From the NCBI GenBank assembly GCA_018882545.1, contig VERS01000149.1:1-6073 (forward strand): a stretch of 6,073 nt of DNA, given 5' to 3'. The position numbers and the translations under genes are program-made. Source of the DNA: Mycobacterium sp. GTDB lineage: Bacteria > Actinomycetota > Actinomycetes > Mycobacteriales > Mycobacteriaceae. The notes under the pieces are model-generated. The model ran no database searches and was not told the DNA's origin. It saw nothing but the letters and a program-made list of their open reading frames with translations. Position 1 is the first letter of the stretch. Each line of letters begins with the position of its first letter. Below are positions 1-5,318 of this stretch, one piece after another.

Positions 1-40
1 GACCATCGACGTATCGCTGGACTGCACCGGCCACGGTTAG
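1..40 (+). CDS. Probable 3' end of an upstream gene (partial, unidentified)
   Basis: Reading from base 2, the plus strand encodes T-I-D-V-S-L-D-C-T-G-H-G and then TAG at 38-40. Ten of the twelve codons end in G or C, as in the clear genes of this window, and the stop lies 73 bp before the next start, so a gene tail fits. Twelve residues are too few to assign a family. A minus-strand start in the same bases (GTG near 34) is possible but has poorer third-position GC. Confidence 0.35.
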   Translation, partial: TIDVSLDCTGHG

Positions 41-81
41 GCCGTTGGGTCAGAGCACCGGTAATGGCCGCAGAGCGAACA

Positions 82-96
82 CGACCCGGCGGGTCG
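82..96. promoter_or_regulatory. Perfect inverted repeat, possible operator
   Basis: Two 7-bp arms, CGACCCG and CGGGTCG, are separated by a single G. The dyad sits 5 bp upstream of the putative -10 element at 102-107, in the region between -35 and -10, so a dimeric repressor bound here would block RNA polymerase. No T-tract follows, so it is unlikely to be an intrinsic terminator for the upstream gene. Operator function is inferred. Confidence 0.4.
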
Positions 97-101
97 GCCG
101 A

Positions 102-107
102 TAGGCT
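102..107 (+). promoter_or_regulatory. -10 element of a leaderless promoter (TAGGCT)
   Basis: TAGGCT fits the mycobacterial TANNNT -10 consensus. It is followed by six bases (GCCGAG) and then the GTG start at 114. This places transcription initiation at or next to the first base of the start codon. No Shine-Dalgarno precedes the GTG, which agrees with a leaderless mRNA. Confidence 0.6.
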
Positions 108-113
108 GCCGAG

Positions 114-500
114 GTGAACCTCGAGAAGGTCGTTTTCGGATTTTTCGTGCTGCTGGCGGCCACCCTGAACTTCGGATTTTTCGTCGGCCCCATCAGCGAC
201 CCCGAAGCCCACAATTCCTGGGAGCTGTTCCTCGCCCTGATAGTGGCCCTGATCACGACGATCCTCAAATTCGGGGACAGCACCCAACTGGGCGCAGTCC
301 ATCTGGCCACCAGCCTGGTCGCGTTGCTTCAACTCGCGGCGGCGGCGGGAATGTGGGTCTGGGCCACCCAGGTCTCTCCGGACGGACTCAACGGGCACGC
401 GACGGCCAGCGTGGTCTCGCTGTCGGGGGGCGCACTGCTGGCCAACCTGGTCTCGGTGACGCTGCTTGTCATCGAGACGGCGACCTACCGGCGCCGGTAG
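114..500 (+). CDS. Small four-helix membrane protein (DUF6394-like), channel partner candidate
   Basis: This 128-residue integral membrane protein starts with GTG. Hydrophobic segments lie at about 5-25, 37-54, 60-85 and 98-122, joined by short loops; there is no signal peptide and the C-terminus is basic (Y-R-R-R). Motifs that look conserved are the N-terminal N-L-E-K, L-N-F-G-F-F-V-G (18-25), K-F-G-D (52-55) and S-L-S-G-G-A-L-L-A-N (102-111). They match my recollection of the uncharacterised DUF6394 family; this is memory, not a search. The GTG is chosen because it follows a -10 element by six bases. The channel gene begins 30 bp downstream in the same reading frame, so the two are probably co-transcribed, and this protein may be an accessory subunit of that channel. 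The biochemical role is unknown. Confidence 0.8.
   Translation: MNLEKVVFGFFVLLAATLNFGFFVGPISDPEAHNSWELFLALIVALITTILKFGDSTQLGAVHLATSLVALLQLAAAAGMWVWATQVSPDGLNGHATASVVSLSGGALLANLVSVTLLVIETATYRRR
485..500. repeat. 16-bp perfect palindrome spanning a stop codon
   Basis: CTACCGGCGCCGGTAG reads identically on both strands and ends exactly with the TAG stop of the small membrane protein gene. As RNA it could form a 6-bp stem with a GCGC loop at the end of that cistron, 30 bp before the channel start. It could act as a protein site, an RNA hairpin affecting coupling or termination, or simply result from coding plus high GC. No T-run follows it. Confidence 0.45.
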
Positions 501-530
501 CCGGTCGATCCCAGACAGCCCCGATCGTCA

Positions 531-2267
531 ATGCTGAAGCTGCAGAGTTCGTTTCGCCACTGGACCCGCCGGCGGTCGGCGCGACCGCAGGTCGACATCC
601 CGACGTCGGTGCCGGCCAACGAGGTGATCTTCCTGATCATGCGGCGGATGCGGATACCGCTCATCGTCGTGATCGCCACCTTCAGCTTCTGCACGGCCGG
701 CATGATGTTCATGCCGGGTGTCGATCCGGATGGAAACCCGCACCGGCTCAACATCTTCGACGCCTTCTACCAGATGACCATCACGCTGACCACGGTCGGT
801 TTCACCGAGGCGCCCTATCCGTTCAGCTACCCGCAGCGGATGTGGATGACGATGTCGATCTTCCTTCTTGTGATCAGTTGGGCCTACACCATCGCGGTGT
901 TCTTCGCGCTGGTGCAGGGCACCGCGTTCCAGTCTGCGGTGGCAGCCCAGCAGTTCCGGCGCCAGGTCCGGCGACTGGTCGACCCCTTCGTCATCGTGGC
1001 CGGATACGGGGATGCCGGGCGGATCGTCGGCGCCGAGTTGGACGGGCACTACCGCCGATTCGTCGTGGTCGACAACCGTGAAGACCGCGTCCAGGCCGTG
1101 GTTTCCGAGCAATTGAGTTCCGATGTTCCCGCGGTGCAGGGAGACTGCGCCACTCCGGCGGTACTGGGTATGGCCGGGCTCGGACACCGGGACTGCGAGG
1201 GGGTGCTGGCGCTGACGAACGATGACGACACCAACCTCGCGGTGGTGATGACCGCTTCGCTGCTCCGACCGGACCTGCCGGTGATCGGCCGCTGCGCCGA
1301 ACAGCGAACCCGGACCCGCATGGAGCACTTCGCCCCCGGCTCGGCCATCAATGCCGGAGACCGGTTCGGCGACTACCTTGCGTTGTCGATCCACCGTCCG
1401 GTCAACCATCAGCTGCTGCGCTGGCTGATGGACAACGACCAGGAGCGGCTGCAGCCCGCGCGGCGTGACCTCGCCGCCCGAAGATGGGTGGTCTGCGCCG
1501 ACGGTGAGTTCGGCGAGGCGCTGTTCAGCGATCTGACCGCCATCGGAGTGGCCGTCGAACTGGTGCACCCGGCCGCCGATGTGACCGATCTCAGCGGGTC
1601 GGTGGGTTTCGTCGCCGGTACCGACAACGACACCGTCAACATCGCGATGGCCGAACACGCACGACACGCCAATCCCGACGTCTACCTGGTGGTGCGCCAG
1701 CAGACCGACGCCCGGAAGGCATTGCTTGACGCGCTGCGGATCGAATCGGTCTATATCGCAACGGAAGTCATCGCTCGTGAAGTGCTGGCCCGGATTGTGA
1801 CCCCGGTTTTCTGGAGCTTCGTCGAGCATGTCCTGACCCGCGACGAACAATGGGCGGCGCAGGCCCGGGACCACATCGAGCAGCGCTGTGGCCAGCGCAC
1901 CCCCCAGCGGGATGTGATCACGATCTCCGACCAGCAGGCACCCGCGGTCGCCGCCTGGCTGCGGCGCGGGCTGACCCTGCCGCTGGGCACCCTGATGCGC
2001 CAACCCGATAACCGCGACCTGGTCCTGCCCTTGGCGGCGTTGGTGCTCGTCCGCGGCGGCGAGGCGATCTTCATGCCGGATGAGGAGACCCCTTTGGCCC
2101 TCGACGATCAGGTGTTGCTGGTCGGCCGGTCCGCCGGCCTGTCGGAGGTGCGCGAGGTCTGCCACTACCCGGGCGTCGTGGACTATCTGGCCACGGGCTG
2201 CGATGTCCCCTCGACGTGGATCTGGGCCCGGCTCTCTCGGTACCGCAACGGTGACCGTCAGCGCTAG
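531..2267 (+). CDS. Two-TM potassium-channel-like protein with tandem RCK/TrkA-N domains
   Basis: This 578-residue protein resembles RCK-gated K+ channels. A basic N-terminus (residues 1-20) is followed by TM1 (about 42-61), a pore helix and filter (about 76-93) and TM2 (about 104-129). A Rossmann RCK/TrkA-N domain starts near 152: G-Y-G-D-A-G at 158-163 is the dinucleotide-binding loop and D181 is the acidic residue after the second strand. A second Rossmann-like domain starts near 317 (D-G-E-F-G-E at 324-329) and is degenerate. A C-terminal part (about 462-533) resembles a TrkA-C/RCK-C fold. The protein is expected in the inner membrane, with NAD(H) or nucleotides bound in the cytosol. The filter reads T-V-G-F-T-E (88-93) instead of T-V-G-Y-G-D, so K+ selectivity is not assured. 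The ATG at 531 is the first start after an in-frame TAG; no Shine-Dalgarno or leaderless -10 is visible, which suggests coupling to the gene upstream. Confidence 0.88.
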   Translation: MLKLQSSFRHWTRRRSARPQVDIPTSVPANEVIFLIMRRMRIPLIVVIATFSFCTAGMMFMPGVDPDGNPHRLNIFDAFYQMTITLTTVGFTEAPYPFSYPQRMWMTMSIFLLVISWAYTIAVFFALVQGTAFQSAVAAQQFRRQVRRLVDPFVIVAGYGDAGRIVGAELDGHYRRFVVVDNREDRVQAVVSEQLSSDVPAVQGDCATPAVLGMAGLGHRDCEGVLALTNDDDTNLAVVMTASLLRPDLPVIGRCAEQRTRTRMEHFAPGSAINAGDRFGDYLALSIHRPVNHQLLRWLMDNDQERLQPARRDLAARRWVVCADGEFGEALFSDLTAIGVAVELVHPAADVTDLSGSVGFVAGTDNDTVNIAMAEHARHANPDVYLVVRQQTDARKALLDALRIESVYIATEVIAREVLARIVTPVFWSFVEHVLTRDEQWAAQARDHIEQRCGQRTPQRDVITISDQQAPAVAAWLRRGLTLPLGTLMRQPDNRDLVLPLAALVLVRGGEAIFMPDEETPLALDDQVLLVGRSAGLSEVREVCHYPGVVDYLATGCDVPSTWIWARLSRYRNGDRQR

Positions 2268-2283
2268 GCCCCGCCAGGTTGCC

Positions 2284-2298
2284 CGGGTCGAACGACCG
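2284..2298. promoter_or_regulatory. Inverted repeat upstream of ppk2, possible operator
   Basis: GGTCG and CGACC arms (2286-2290 and 2293-2297) flank an AA centre, 22-36 bases before the ppk2 start. The left half, CGGGTCG (2284-2290), equals one arm of the palindrome at 82-96. The arms are only 5 bp, so chance is a real alternative in DNA this rich in GC. Confidence 0.25.
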
Positions 2299-2307
2299 CC
2301 GTTAGGC

Positions 2308-2313
2308 GAAGAT
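2308..2313 (+). promoter_or_regulatory. Weak candidate -10 element before ppk2 (GAAGAT)
   Basis: GAAGAT satisfies only the core ANNNT of the mycobacterial -10 and lies six bases (AGGGGC) before the ATG at 2320, the same spacing as at 102-107. The purine run AGGGG at 2314-2318 is too close to the ATG for a normal Shine-Dalgarno. A promoter here would let ppk2 be expressed separately from the channel gene. Confidence 0.3.
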
Positions 2314-2319
2314 AGGGGC

Positions 2320-3111
2320 ATGCCAACGCCTCGCCGCGTCTTCGAGGAAGAAGAACTTAAACCCTTCCAGGTGGAGCTGCTCAAGTTGCAGCGCTATTTG
2401 GAGGAACAGAACCGGCGCATGATCGTGCTCTTCGAGGGGCGCGACGCCGCCGGCAAGGGCGGCACCATCCGCCGGGTCACTCGGTACATGAACGAGAAGC
2501 ACTACCGGGTCGTCGCCTTGGGCAAGCCCACCGAGGAGCAGCGCAGCCAGTGGTATTTCCAGCGCTACGTGGCCCAGTTCCCCACCGGCGGGGAGATCGT
2601 GCTGTTTGACCGCTCCTGGTACAACCGCGCGATGGTGGAACCGGTGTTCGGTTTCTGCACCGAGGAGGAGTACCGCAACTTCCTCAAAGGGGTGGTCGGC
2701 TTCGAGAAGGATCTGGTGCGCCAGGGGACCATCTTGGTGAAGCTGTACTTCAGCGTCACCAAGGAGGAGCAGGCCCGCCGGTTCGAACGCCGCCGCGACG
2801 ATCCGCTGCGGCAATGGAAGCTCAGCGAAATCGATGTGCAGGCCCAGGAGCACTGGGACGACTTCACCGAGGCCAAGTACCGCATGCTTCGCCGTACCAG
2901 CACGCCTGACGCCCCGTGGACCATCATCCGGTCGGAGAACAAGCACCTGGCCCGGCTCAACGCGATGAGGGTGATTTTGCAGGCCGCACCGTACGAGGGT
3001 CGCGCGGCCGACGTCGACTTCGTTCCCGACCCCGAAGTCGTCGTCCCTGGCGCCCACGAATTGGCGCTGATGGAGGCCGAGCGGATCCGCAGCGGAAAGT
3101 TCACCGGCTGA
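2320..3111 (+). CDS. ppk2: Polyphosphate kinase 2, class I-like
   Basis: This 263-residue single-domain PPK2 would transfer phosphate between inorganic polyphosphate and nucleoside diphosphates (polyP + ADP/GDP to ATP/GTP, reversible), acting in the cytosol. The Walker A loop is G-R-D-A-A-G-K-G-G (40-48) and the Walker B segment is D-R-S-W-Y-N-R-A (97-104). Family landmarks include Q-W-Y-F-Q-R-Y-V (77-84), G-F-C-T (111-114), the arginine-rich lid with F-E-R-R-R-D-D-P-L-R-Q-W-K-L (155-168), and the tail A-P-W-T-I-I-R-S (198-205) followed by A-R-L-N (211-214). Length and motifs fit one-domain class I PPK2. Compared from memory with M. tuberculosis Rv3232c it lacks the long N-terminal extension and differs in sequence, so it may be a second paralogue. 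The ATG at 2320 directly precedes the conserved acidic N-terminus. The gene follows the channel by 52 bp and abuts the next ORF. Confidence 0.92.
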   Translation: MPTPRRVFEEEELKPFQVELLKLQRYLEEQNRRMIVLFEGRDAAGKGGTIRRVTRYMNEKHYRVVALGKPTEEQRSQWYFQRYVAQFPTGGEIVLFDRSWYNRAMVEPVFGFCTEEEYRNFLKGVVGFEKDLVRQGTILVKLYFSVTKEEQARRFERRRDDPLRQWKLSEIDVQAQEHWDDFTEAKYRMLRRTSTPDAPWTIIRSENKHLARLNAMRVILQAAPYEGRAADVDFVPDPEVVVPGAHELALMEAERIRSGKFTG

Positions 3112-3378
3112 ATGACGTTGCGGCGATTCTTGTTAGCGGCGCTGGGCGCCGCCGGCCTGGCGGCCACCCCGCTCTGGGCGGCGCCGCCGGCCGCAGCCTG
3201 CCCGCCGGGTATGTTCACCGACCCCTACACCGGCCGCTGCTACACCCAGGGTTCGTTGCCGACGGTCAGCGGCATCCCGTGCATTCCGGGCAAGTCGATG
3301 GGAACCTGCCTGGGAATCCTGCAGAACCAGCCGGTCCCGGGCGGCGGCCCCGCTCCCCCGGGCGGGCCCTGGCCGTAG
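3112..3378 (+). CDS. Small secreted four-cysteine protein, unknown function
   Basis: This 88-residue product has a typical signal sequence: M-T-L-R-R, then a hydrophobic Leu/Ala stretch (6-22), then alanine-rich cleavage candidates at W-A-A-P and P-A-A-A before C30. The mature part has four cysteines (C30, C43, C57, C66), enough for two disulfides, with C-P-P-G-M-F-T-D-P-Y-T-G-R-C-Y at 30-44, and ends in a Pro/Gly-rich tail (74-88). A lipoprotein is conceivable because A-A-A-C precedes C30, but it lacks the usual Leu at -3. The ATG overlaps nothing: it follows the ppk2 TGA directly (TGAATG), so termination-reinitiation coupling is likely; GGAAAG at 3094-3099 is a distant, weak Shine-Dalgarno. 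I do not recognise a characterised family. Codon bias and a coherent secretory layout support a real gene. Confidence 0.75.
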   Translation: MTLRRFLLAALGAAGLAATPLWAAPPAAACPPGMFTDPYTGRCYTQGSLPTVSGIPCIPGKSMGTCLGILQNQPVPGGGPAPPGGPWP

Positions 3379-3384
3379 CGTTCG

Positions 3385-4173
3385 CTAGTCCGGATCGGCG
3401 GTGAAGATCGCCACCGCCCGGGTCCAGCCCGCCGAGGCCGCGTGCACCTTCACCGGAAAGCACGCCACCTCGAATCCGCGGTCCGGCAGGGACTCCAGAT
3501 TGTGCAACTTCTCAAGGTGGCAGTAGCCGATTGTCCGCCCCGCCCGGTGACCCTCCCAGATGATGGAGGCGTCGTGGCTGGCGGCGTAACGCTGAGCGGT
3601 GAAGGAATACGGCGCATCCCAACTCCAGGCGTCGGTGCCGGTCAGCCGCACCCCGCGGTCGAGTAGGTACAGGGTGGCCTCGCGACCCATCCCGCAGCCC
3701 TTGCTGACATAATCAGCCTGGCCGTAATGCGTTCCAGCACTGGTATTCACCAGCACGATCTCCAGGGGACGCAGCGCATGTCCGATGCGTTCGAGTTCGT
3801 CTTCGACGTCGGCGGCGGTCACGACGTAACCGTCCGGGAACGAGCGGAAGTCGAGTTTGACCGCGGGCTGCAGGCACCACTCCAGTGGCACCTCGTCGAT
3901 CGTGATGGCCCGCCGGCCGCGATCCATCGTCGAGGCGTAGTGGTATGGAGCATCCAGATGGGTGCCGTTGTGGGTGGTGATCCGCACCCGCTCGATGGCC
4001 CAGCCCTCGCCGTCGGGCAGATCAGCAACGGTTGCCCCGGGGAAGAACGACACCACCTCGGCCGCGGTCTGCCGGTGGTCGTAGTAGTCGATCTCGGGGA
4101 GGTGACCCGGCGGGTCGGAGGCGATGCCGGCCTGCAGCGGTACGGACAGGTCGACGAATCGGCGAACCGCCAT
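3385..4173 (-). CDS. Cyclase-family metal-dependent hydrolase (kynurenine formamidase-like)
   Basis: The protein is 262 residues from the chosen start (M-A-V-R-R-F-V-D-L-S). The D-L-S-V-P-L opening and the H-N-G-T-H-L-D-A-P-Y-H motif (68-78) are hallmarks of the cyclase/KynB family, in which His and Asp side chains bind divalent metal. H209 and E221 are 12 residues apart, the same spacing I recall for His160 and Glu172 of bacterial kynurenine formamidase, so the metal site looks complete. E-K-L-H-N-L-E-S-L-P (221-230) is the usual C-terminal signature. Likely a cytosolic hydrolase of an amide or ester; the substrate is unknown and no kynurenine-pathway gene is nearby. The ATG at 4182 lies inside the -10 element TACGAT, so 4173 is preferred. 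It is divergent from the phosphotransferase gene and convergent with the secreted-protein gene (6-bp gap). Confidence 0.88.
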   Translation of the reverse strand: MAVRRFVDLSVPLQAGIASDPPGHLPEIDYYDHRQTAAEVVSFFPGATVADLPDGEGWAIERVRITTHNGTHLDAPYHYASTMDRGRRAITIDEVPLEWCLQPAVKLDFRSFPDGYVVTAADVEDELERIGHALRPLEIVLVNTSAGTHYGQADYVSKGCGMGREATLYLLDRGVRLTGTDAWSWDAPYSFTAQRYAASHDASIIWEGHRAGRTIGYCHLEKLHNLESLPDRGFEVACFPVKVHAASAGWTRAVAIFTADPD

Positions 4174-4180
4174 GGCCGCC

Positions 4181-4186
4181 ATCGTA
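4181..4186 (-). promoter_or_regulatory. -10 element of the cyclase gene (TACGAT)
   Basis: Read on the minus strand, TACGAT matches TANNNT exactly and is followed by seven bases (GGCGGCC) and ATG at 4173. Transcription from this element would begin at that ATG, giving a leaderless mRNA. The alternative ATG at 4182 shares its first two bases with the end of this element, so an mRNA starting at 4173 could not include it. Confidence 0.55.
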
Positions 4187-4212
4187 AGCGACTCAGTGCC
4201 GGGCCGGGATGG

Positions 4213-4218
4213 TCTAAT
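4213..4218 (+). promoter_or_regulatory. -10 element of the phosphotransferase gene (TCTAAT)
   Basis: TCTAAT differs from TATAAT at one base and stands seven bases (CGGCGCT) before the ATG at 4226, the spacing of a leaderless promoter. A poor -35 candidate, GCGACT at 4188-4193, lies 19 bp upstream. No Shine-Dalgarno is visible. With the opposite promoter, it fills the 52-bp divergent region. Confidence 0.5.
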
Positions 4219-4225
4219 CGGCGCT

Positions 4226-5317
4226 ATGGGTACCGTCGGGATTCCGAATTGCCCCGACGCAGTGACCGCGGAGTGGCTGGCCGAGGTACTCGCCGGGAGT
4301 GGACACCGGGTCGCAGTCGAGGCCGTCGAGGTCCAACCGATCGGCACCGGCCAGACCGGTGCCACCTATCGGATCGACGTGCGGTACGGCTCGTGGCACC
4401 GGGCCGACGGTGCGGACCTGCCGAACTCCTTCGTCATCAAATTGCCGGCCCAGGACCCGGCCGTGCGGGACCGGGTCGCCCTGAGCTACCGGTCGGAGCA
4501 CGCCTTCTACACCGGTGTCGCCGACACCGTGGCCGTACCGCTGCCCCGCTGCTATTTCTGCGCCTACGCCGAGCCCGCGGACTTCGCCCTGTTGCTGGCC
4601 GATATGGCGCCGGCCGAGCAGGGCGACCAGATCCGCGGGTGCACGATTGCCGAGGCGCAAGCGGCGGTCACGGCGCTGGCCGGACTGCACGGCCCCCGCT
4701 GGTGTGACCCGGCGTGGCTGTCTTTCGAGGGCACCGTCATGCCCAAGCCGGACCAGGCCGCCGCCCACGGGCTGGGCGAGATCACCCGGATGGCGGCCGC
4801 GACGACCATCGAGCGGGTGGGGGAGCGGCTCACTGCGACCGATTGCGCGACGGTCCTGCAGTCCGCCGATCTGATTGCCGACTGGCTGCTGGGCGCGGGC
4901 GATCGGTTCAGCATCCTGCACGGCGACTACCGGGCCGACAACGTGTTGTTCGACCCGCAGGGCGGGCGGGCGACCGTCGTGGACTGGCAGACGCTGGCAG
5001 TCGGGCTGCCGGCGCGGGACCTGGCCTACTTCCTCGGCACCAGCTTGCAGCCCGCCGTCCGCGTCCGCCACGAACGGACCCTGCTCCAGGTCTATCGAGA
5101 AGCGCTGAACGGGTTCGGCGTCGCTGACTTCGATGACGAAACCTGCTGGCATGATTATCGTTTCGGGATGCTGCAGATACCGATGATCACCACCTTGGGG
5201 TTTGCCTTCTCGGCCGCAACAGACCGCGGCGACGACATGGTGGTAGCCATGCTGGAGCGCGGCAGCCGCGCCATCCGGGATCTGGGCACCCTGGAGTTGG
5301 TGCGCTCCGGGGGGTGA
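4226..5317 (+). CDS. APH/choline-kinase-fold phosphotransferase (EcKL-like)
   Basis: This 363-residue kinase-like protein has, in order, a glycine-rich loop I-G-T-G-Q-T-G-A-T-Y (39-48), the ATP-anchoring K72 in V-I-K-L, a paired acidic residue E91 in S-E-H-A-F-Y, the Brenner motif H-G-D-Y-R-A-D-N (232-239) with catalytic D234 and N239, and the metal-binding D253 in V-V-D-W-Q. All key residues are present, so it should be an active ATP-dependent phosphotransferase in the cytosol. The family covers aminoglycoside, choline, macrolide and ecdysteroid-type small-molecule kinases; nothing here fixes the substrate, and antibiotic resistance should not be assumed. The start at 4226 is chosen because a -10 element lies seven bases upstream; in-frame ATGs further upstream (4124, 4172) fall in the opposing gene. 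Its stop is 1 bp from the stop of the convergent membrane-protein gene. Confidence 0.88.
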   Translation: MGTVGIPNCPDAVTAEWLAEVLAGSGHRVAVEAVEVQPIGTGQTGATYRIDVRYGSWHRADGADLPNSFVIKLPAQDPAVRDRVALSYRSEHAFYTGVADTVAVPLPRCYFCAYAEPADFALLLADMAPAEQGDQIRGCTIAEAQAAVTALAGLHGPRWCDPAWLSFEGTVMPKPDQAAAHGLGEITRMAAATTIERVGERLTATDCATVLQSADLIADWLLGAGDRFSILHGDYRADNVLFDPQGGRATVVDWQTLAVGLPARDLAYFLGTSLQPAVRVRHERTLLQVYREALNGFGVADFDDETCWHDYRFGMLQIPMITTLGFAFSAATDRGDDMVVAMLERGSRAIRDLGTLELVRSGG

Positions 5318-5318
5318 T

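Noticed and set aside
353..1081. 242-codon plus-strand frame overlapping the small membrane protein and the channel
   Set aside because: It is out of frame with both supported genes, its composition is Arg/Gly/Ala/Pro-rich, and no motif was seen.
528..2384. 618-codon open frame on the minus strand, antisense to the channel gene
   Set aside because: It mirrors the channel gene in a high-GC background where antisense stops are rare. Its translation is rich in His, Arg and Gly without any recognisable domain, whereas the plus strand encodes a clear channel with TM helices and RCK motifs.
2302..3057. 251-codon minus-strand frame under ppk2
   Set aside because: The sense strand carries intact Walker A and B PPK2 motifs; this frame is a complement artefact.
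3340..3372. GC-rich inverted segments at the end of the secreted-protein gene as a terminator
   Set aside because: The complementarity is generic G/C runs encoding the Pro/Gly tail, with no T-tract and no clear stem-loop boundary.
4174..4182. Upstream ATG at 4182 as the cyclase start
   Set aside because: It overlaps the TACGAT -10 element and would be absent from the predicted transcript; the ATG at 4173 has the right spacing.
3727..4707. 326-codon plus-strand frame across the cyclase and phosphotransferase genes
   Set aside because: It is antisense to a complete metal-binding hydrolase, and its right half is Arg-rich low-complexity sequence.
4214..5152. 312-codon minus-strand frame under the phosphotransferase gene
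   Set aside because: It is an antisense shadow: the plus strand holds all kinase motifs, while this frame has low complexity and no domain.
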